A stretch of DNA of 64,000 bases, from the NCBI RefSeq assembly GCF_903969135.1, contig NZ_LR824569.1, positions 3,121,001 to 3,185,000 on the forward strand, in the 5' to 3' direction. The position numbers and the translations under genes are program-made. Position 1 is the first letter of the stretch; every line of letters starts with the position of its first letter. Source of the stretch: Chryseobacterium sp. JV274 (GTDB lineage Bacteria > Bacteroidota > Bacteroidia > Flavobacteriales > Weeksellaceae). Of this stretch, positions 60,550 to 64,000 are shown one piece after another. The notes below the pieces were generated by a model, which did not search any database, had not been told where the DNA came from, and saw only the letters and a list, made by a program, of their open reading frames with translations.

Positions 60550-61086
60550 TTAATATCCTAAAACATGATACACTTCTGCACCAAATTTTTTCAATTTTTC
60601 ATCACCATTCAAATCTTTTAAGCCAATAAGGAAACTGAATTGGGAAACAGTTGCGCCCTGTTTTTCTACCAATTTAGCTGCTGCTTCAGTAGTTCCTCCG
60701 GTTGCTAAAAGATCATCATGAATCAAAATTCTTTGTCCTGGCTTTATTTGTCCTTCACGGGTTTCAATAATAGCGCTTCCATATTCCAGATCATATTTTT
60801 CTGAAATGACGGGAGGGGGTAGTTTTCCTGCTTTTCTGATCAGAATGAAAGGAACTTCCAATGCTACGGCAATAGCGATTCCAAACAAATAACCACGGCT
60901 TTCGATTCCGCAGACTGCATCTACTTTTCCTTTACTGAAGGCTGCAAGATCTGCAATCACATCTTCGTAAAGTTTCGGATCTAAAAAAATGGGTGAAATA
61001 TCCTTAAACTGTATTCCCGGAATCGGAAAATCAGGAATATTTTCAATTGTTTCTTCTAGTTTTTTGATCAGTTCTGCTGAAGCCAT
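60550..61086 (-). CDS. apt: Adenine phosphoribosyltransferase
   Basis: The 178-residue cytoplasmic enzyme joins adenine and PRPP to give AMP and salvages adenine. It has the N-terminal IPDFPIPGIQFKDISPIF, the loop with VCGIESRGYLFG, and the PRPP motif ILIHDDLLATGGTTEAA. The size is normal for Apt. It overlaps no gene; the upstream lipoprotein gene ends 3 bases before it on the same strand, suggesting a shared transcript. Confidence 0.97.
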   Translation of the reverse strand: MASAELIKKLEETIENIPDFPIPGIQFKDISPIFLDPKLYEDVIADLAAFSKGKVDAVCGIESRGYLFGIAIAVALEVPFILIRKAGKLPPPVISEKYDLEYGSAIIETREGQIKPGQRILIHDDLLATGGTTEAAAKLVEKQGATVSQFSFLIGLKDLNGDEKLKKFGAEVYHVLGY

Positions 61087-61089
61087 TTA

Positions 61090-62289
61090 TTAATTGATTT
61101 TATAGCTAGAAATTTTCCAGTCACCGTTTACATTTTTAAGCCCGAAAGTTACTTTCAATGAAGTTGTCTTACCGCTTTTATCTGTTACATCATAGGTAGC
61201 ATTTACGCTTGCACTGTTGGCTGTAGTACCACTTGTTGTAATATTCTTTACGCTTACATTTTTCACAGCTCCAAAACCTGAATTAGGATTAGAGAAAGAT
61301 TCATAGCTTCCCCAGTTTGGATTGCTCGATGTATCGTAAGCCGCTTTTAAGTTCTGTGAACTTACGCTGTTCAAAAATTTGCTTACTGTATTTTTAGGAT
61401 CAGCAGTCGGCTGTTTTGGCGTAGCTGGTGCCGTTGGAGTAGCAGTAGCAGGATCTGTAGGGGTTCCAGTAGTTGCTGTTGGATTGTTTGGATCAATAAC
61501 TGCGCTTGGTTGTTCCGGTACAGCTGTTGTATCAGTTTTAGGAATGGCAGGAACTTTCAGAGCTGCTGCATTCACATCAAGACCGATTTTTGACATTTTG
61601 AAAGTTTTCGCAGTTGTTTTTACAGAAACTGTGATGTCGATTTTGTTATCTACCACTTTTGCTGCCGGAATAGAAGAGAACTTCAAGTTGAATCCTTTAA
61701 AGTTATTATCCTGCATCAGGTTTTTAGCGGTAGCAAGTCTTACTCCGTTACTGAATACTTCAAGGGTTGCTTCCAGACCTGCTCCTGTGAAAGATACCGG
61801 GTTTCCTGCTGCATCTACAAGTCTTGGTACAATTTGAATGGCAGTAGGAGCTCCGGAACCGTCATCGCCTGTAGGTCTTGTAATAAGGCTTAATGATCCT
61901 GCTTTTACGTCATTAGGATCGCTTTCTTTGGCTTTATCATCTCCGAAGATGTTCATTTCTCCGAGTGATGGCGGGGCAGTACTGGCCCATTCTATTCCGT
62001 TTTTCTGCGCAACTTCGTCTGCAAGGGACATAATTTCAGGAACTTTTTTTCCATTGATCAGTTTTCCAAGGGCTTTTAGCTCGTTTATATCACCATCAGC
62101 TTCTACGCCAAATGTTTTAAGGATATAAAGAGCCTCATTAAACTTAATCTGTTTAATGGTAGGTAAACTGGAAGTCATATCATTGATACTTGACTGCAGT
62201 GTTTTAGTATTCGTAGCATCTACATGATCTTTCTTACATGCTGTAAAAAGCAACAGACTGAAAACAAGTAGAAAAGAAAACTTTTTCAT
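61090..62289 (-). CDS. Hypothetical lipoprotein with Pro/Thr-rich linker
   Basis: The 399-residue protein has a lipobox TAC (about residue 18) and an N-terminal helical region with KQIKFNEALYILKTFGVEADG. A beta domain (about 130-240) has IQIVPRLVDAAGNPVSF and GFNLKFSSIPAAKVVD. A linker of about 60 residues (about 245-305) is rich in Pro, Thr and Ala. The C-terminal domain (about 305-399) has a SnoaL/NTF2-like look with NWGSYESFSNPNSGFG and TFGLKNVNGDWKISSYKIN. Family not recognised. Precedes apt by 3 bases. Confidence 0.72.
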   Translation of the reverse strand: MKKFSFLLVFSLLLFTACKKDHVDATNTKTLQSSINDMTSSLPTIKQIKFNEALYILKTFGVEADGDINELKALGKLINGKKVPEIMSLADEVAQKNGIEWASTAPPSLGEMNIFGDDKAKESDPNDVKAGSLSLITRPTGDDGSGAPTAIQIVPRLVDAAGNPVSFTGAGLEATLEVFSNGVRLATAKNLMQDNNFKGFNLKFSSIPAAKVVDNKIDITVSVKTTAKTFKMSKIGLDVNAAALKVPAIPKTDTTAVPEQPSAVIDPNNPTATTGTPTDPATATPTAPATPKQPTADPKNTVSKFLNSVSSQNLKAAYDTSSNPNWGSYESFSNPNSGFGAVKNVSVKNITTSGTTANSASVNATYDVTDKSGKTTSLKVTFGLKNVNGDWKISSYKIN

Positions 62290-62306
62290 TTTTATTTGGT
62301 TTGTTG

Positions 62307-62314
62307 CAAATTTA
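62307..62314 (-). promoter_or_regulatory. Candidate -7 box upstream of the lipoprotein-apt operon
   Basis: On the minus strand TAAATTTG matches TAnnTTTG, 17 bases before the ATG at 62289. No -33 TTTG is at the usual distance. Confidence 0.5.
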
Positions 62315-62453
62315 ATAAAACCTTTATTAATACTGGATTTTATTTTTTACTTTATGTTTTTTGCTTATTTATTATTTTTTTCCGGAAATGGATGCTGTTC
62401 TTTTAATTTTAGAATTCAATTGAGATATTTAGTACTCCGGAACAGAGTTTTCA

Positions 62454-63470
62454 TTATTTTTTATTGGTTTGTTCTTTTAAATCACCTTTGAAAAAACTGC
62501 TGAAAATAGTCTGCATATTAGGAAATGACGAATCCTGCCAATAGGATGTCTTGTAATTACTGTTGTCTTTATCAAACTTCACTTTATCAATATCATTGTC
62601 ATTGCTGAAATTAAGTTCTGTTGGATAAAAATTAGTATAAAGTGTTATCTGATTGTAATTGGGTTCACTTTTATGTTTCAATTTTACAAAAACAAGTTCA
62701 TTATATTCCAGGAAATCTTTCAGGGTTTTTTCAGATCCTTTTTCAAAAGACATGTTTAAAATTGTTTTTATATCGTAAAATCTATATCCAAAGAATGAAA
62801 ATTCTTTATCCTGAAGGGCTGCACCAGTAATCTCTATTTGATCTTTATGTTCACCCTTCAACTCTTTAACGGTATTTCTTTTTGTTTTATATTCTTCCGG
62901 GTTTCCAACATTTTTAAGTTTGGGTAGTTCCAGAGAATTGCTATAATCCCATTTTGAAGTTTCTTTTTTCTCATTTTTAGATTCTGCCAGCCTGAAAATT
63001 CTGTATTGTTCTACATTGGTACTTTTCAGTTTTTTGGATTTATTATCAAAAATGTAGGTTACAATTCCGTCTGCATAACTATTCAGTTTATTGTTCACCG
63101 TTACATAAGCATTAAAATTTCCTTTGATGAAAATGTATTTGGCAGGCTTATTATTTTTAATAACAACTGTTTCAATTTCTTTCACCTGGTCATTGATTTT
63201 AATGACTGGCTGATCAAAATCGGAATAGGATAGGGTGGCAACCAGAAAATTATTATAAACCAGCTGAAACTTTTCTTGGGCAGGTGACAGCGATTGCTTG
63301 TCAATCTTACCATCAATATCAGAGTAGGCGAGTATGCTTCCGTCTTTGCCAAATACGGAAACTCTGGGAAGAGGATTATTATTTTTTTCAGAAACAAATG
63401 TAATGACCTGTGCATTTGTGAATACGGAGATCAAAATGAACAGAAGGTAAACAAAGTGAATTTTTTTCAT
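62454..63470 (-). CDS. Secreted protein with carboxypeptidase-like regulatory domain
   Basis: The 338-residue protein has a signal peptide (FVYLLFILISVFTNAQ) followed by a beta-sandwich segment (about 20-95) of the carboxypeptidase-regulatory type seen in TonB-dependent receptor plugs: VITFVSEKNNNPLPRVSVFGKDG and YSDIDGKIDKQ. A Lys/Asn-rich C-terminal region (about 100-338) has no recognisable motif. It is not a receptor itself as the barrel is missing. Single gene with its own start; function unknown. Confidence 0.7.
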   Translation of the reverse strand: MKKIHFVYLLFILISVFTNAQVITFVSEKNNNPLPRVSVFGKDGSILAYSDIDGKIDKQSLSPAQEKFQLVYNNFLVATLSYSDFDQPVIKINDQVKEIETVVIKNNKPAKYIFIKGNFNAYVTVNNKLNSYADGIVTYIFDNKSKKLKSTNVEQYRIFRLAESKNEKKETSKWDYSNSLELPKLKNVGNPEEYKTKRNTVKELKGEHKDQIEITGAALQDKEFSFFGYRFYDIKTILNMSFEKGSEKTLKDFLEYNELVFVKLKHKSEPNYNQITLYTNFYPTELNFSNDNDIDKVKFDKDNSNYKTSYWQDSSFPNMQTIFSSFFKGDLKEQTNKK

Positions 63471-63576
63471 TGCAGTATTTTGTTTTTGGTGTTAATAGTA
63501 AAAACAGACTTCTATATAGAGACGAGAAAAACAGAAAATGGTTGCCTGAAAATTCTTATTGACGTCACTGCATAAA

Positions 63577-63607
63577 AAAAGACTGATCGTTAAACAATCA
63601 GTCTTTT
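63577..63607 (-). terminator. Terminator after the act operon
   Basis: AAAAGACTGAT pairs with ATCAGTCTTTT (63577-63587 with 63597-63607). On the minus strand it ends in a T-run. It lies 25 bases after the actF stop. Confidence 0.83.
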
Positions 63608-63631
63608 ATAATTTTATTTTGTTACAAGTCC

Positions 63632-64000
63632 TTAGAAAGGATACTCATAAATTTCGGATTCGTGTAAGAATGGGTTTCCTGTAGGAATCAACTTCAGTTT
63701 AGATAAAGCTGAAAGAACAGTAAACATAAATAATCCAGCTACGAATAGAACTGCTCCCAGGATTAACAAGAATACTTCAGGAGTGTTCCAGTATGGTCCT
63801 ACCGTTCCCGGCATTACCATGTTGAAGTAATCTAAAAGGTGTCCTAAGATAACTACTACTGCCATTGTGGTAACTACTTTGTAGTTTCTCTTGATGCTGC
63901 TGCTTACTAATACCAATAGTGGTAATAAGAAGTTTACAATCAGCATTGGTAAAAACGTTGTACCATAGTGCTGGAATCTACCGAAGAAATAGTTAACCTC
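63632..64000 (-). CDS. actF: ActF, quinol:cytochrome c oxidoreductase subunit (partial, C-terminus)
   Basis: The frame is open to the right edge, so only the last 122 residues are visible. They contain hydrophobic segments with VNYFFGRFQHYGTTFLP, LPLLVLVSSSIKRNYKVV and ILGHLLDYFNMVMPG, and end with the motif IPTGNPFLHESEIYEYPF. The pattern matches the membrane subunit ActF of the alternative complex III used in Bacteroidota respiration. The rest of the complex (actA-E) should lie to the right of this window. A terminator follows, so no cytochrome oxidase genes come directly after it here. An ActC-type (NrfD) subunit is the main alternative. Confidence 0.72.
   Translation of the reverse strand, partial: EVNYFFGRFQHYGTTFLPMLIVNFLLPLLVLVSSSIKRNYKVVTTMAVVVILGHLLDYFNMVMPGTVGPYWNTPEVFLLILGAVLFVAGLFMFTVLSALSKLKLIPTGNPFLHESEIYEYPF

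Noticed and set aside
61379..62128. Plus-strand open frames opposite the Pro/Thr-rich lipoprotein
   Set aside because: They arise from the composition of the minus-strand gene, and the minus-strand product has a clear lipobox and domain structure.
1..64000. CRISPR arrays, IS elements, prophage, tRNA or rRNA genes
   Set aside because: I saw no regularly spaced direct repeats, no transposase or integrase, and no cloverleaf sequence or rRNA core. I could not run a search program, so a small RNA may have escaped.

Overview
This window is chromosomal DNA from a low-GC, Gram-negative member of the Bacteroidota, most likely a Chryseobacterium-like flavobacterium (Weeksellaceae). The evidence is type IX secretion sorting domains, GLPGLI, DUF3078, DUF4836-like and DUF6122-like proteins, LytTR regulators, an S46 dipeptidyl-peptidase, a group III truncated hemoglobin, the end of an alternative complex III operon, and -7 boxes of the flavobacterial type TAnnTTTG. 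I found no tRNA, rRNA, insertion sequence, prophage or CRISPR array. Most of the window looks like vertically inherited core and envelope genes with a few lineage-specific accessory genes.

Region by region. 1-2.6 kb (minus): end of an operon (lipoprotein, membrane protein, HisKA_3-type sensor kinase cut by the window edge) and a double universal stress protein. 2.8-10.7 kb (plus): LytS/LytR-type two-component pair, then a complete RND tripartite efflux operon. 10.9-14.6 kb (plus): a secreted small lipoprotein, then an ECF sigma factor, an unusual anti-sigma/outer-membrane-barrel protein and a type IX cargo protein. 15-20.1 kb (plus): YifB/ComM AAA ATPase and a free-standing adenylation-carrier-reductase enzyme. 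20.2-29.2 kb (mostly minus): double spondin-domain lipoprotein, DUF1905 protein, DPP7-like S46 peptidase, META lipoprotein, a three-gene operon for a repetitive surface/fibre protein, and an atypical LytTR regulator whose phosphoacceptor Asp is Glu. 29.4-42.8 kb (mostly plus): HflX, two cation/proton antiporters, AlkD-like glycosylase, tandem DUF4836-like proteins, truncated hemoglobin (minus), a lipoprotein with an aerolysin/ETX-MTX2-like pore-forming module, a KirBac-type channel and a YkgJ protein. 42.9-46.8 kb (minus): DUF1801 protein, glutamate dehydrogenase, DprA and rhomboid protease. 47-49.1 kb (plus): tandem duplicate DUF3078 outer-membrane proteins. 49.2-53.8 kb (minus): SUF iron-sulfur operon with a GNAT acetyltransferase inserted between sufB and sufC. 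54-55.9 kb (plus): tandem GLPGLI proteins with Gly-rich tails. 55.9-64 kb (minus): zinc metallopeptidase, LTA-synthase-like sulfatase-fold enzyme, ribH with a TPR membrane protein, apt with a lipoprotein, a secreted regulatory-domain protein and the C-terminus of ActF.

The most noteworthy items are the putative membrane-anchored aerolysin-fold protein (39.6-40.6 kb), the orphan A-T-R reductase (17-20.1 kb), the Glu-substituted response regulator (28.5-29.2 kb) upstream of the fibre operon, the anti-sigma protein that appears to carry both an inner-membrane helix and an outer-membrane barrel (12.2-13.6 kb), and a long palindromic REP-like element (60.44-60.52 kb). Functions are inferred by reading motifs; no database search was possible.
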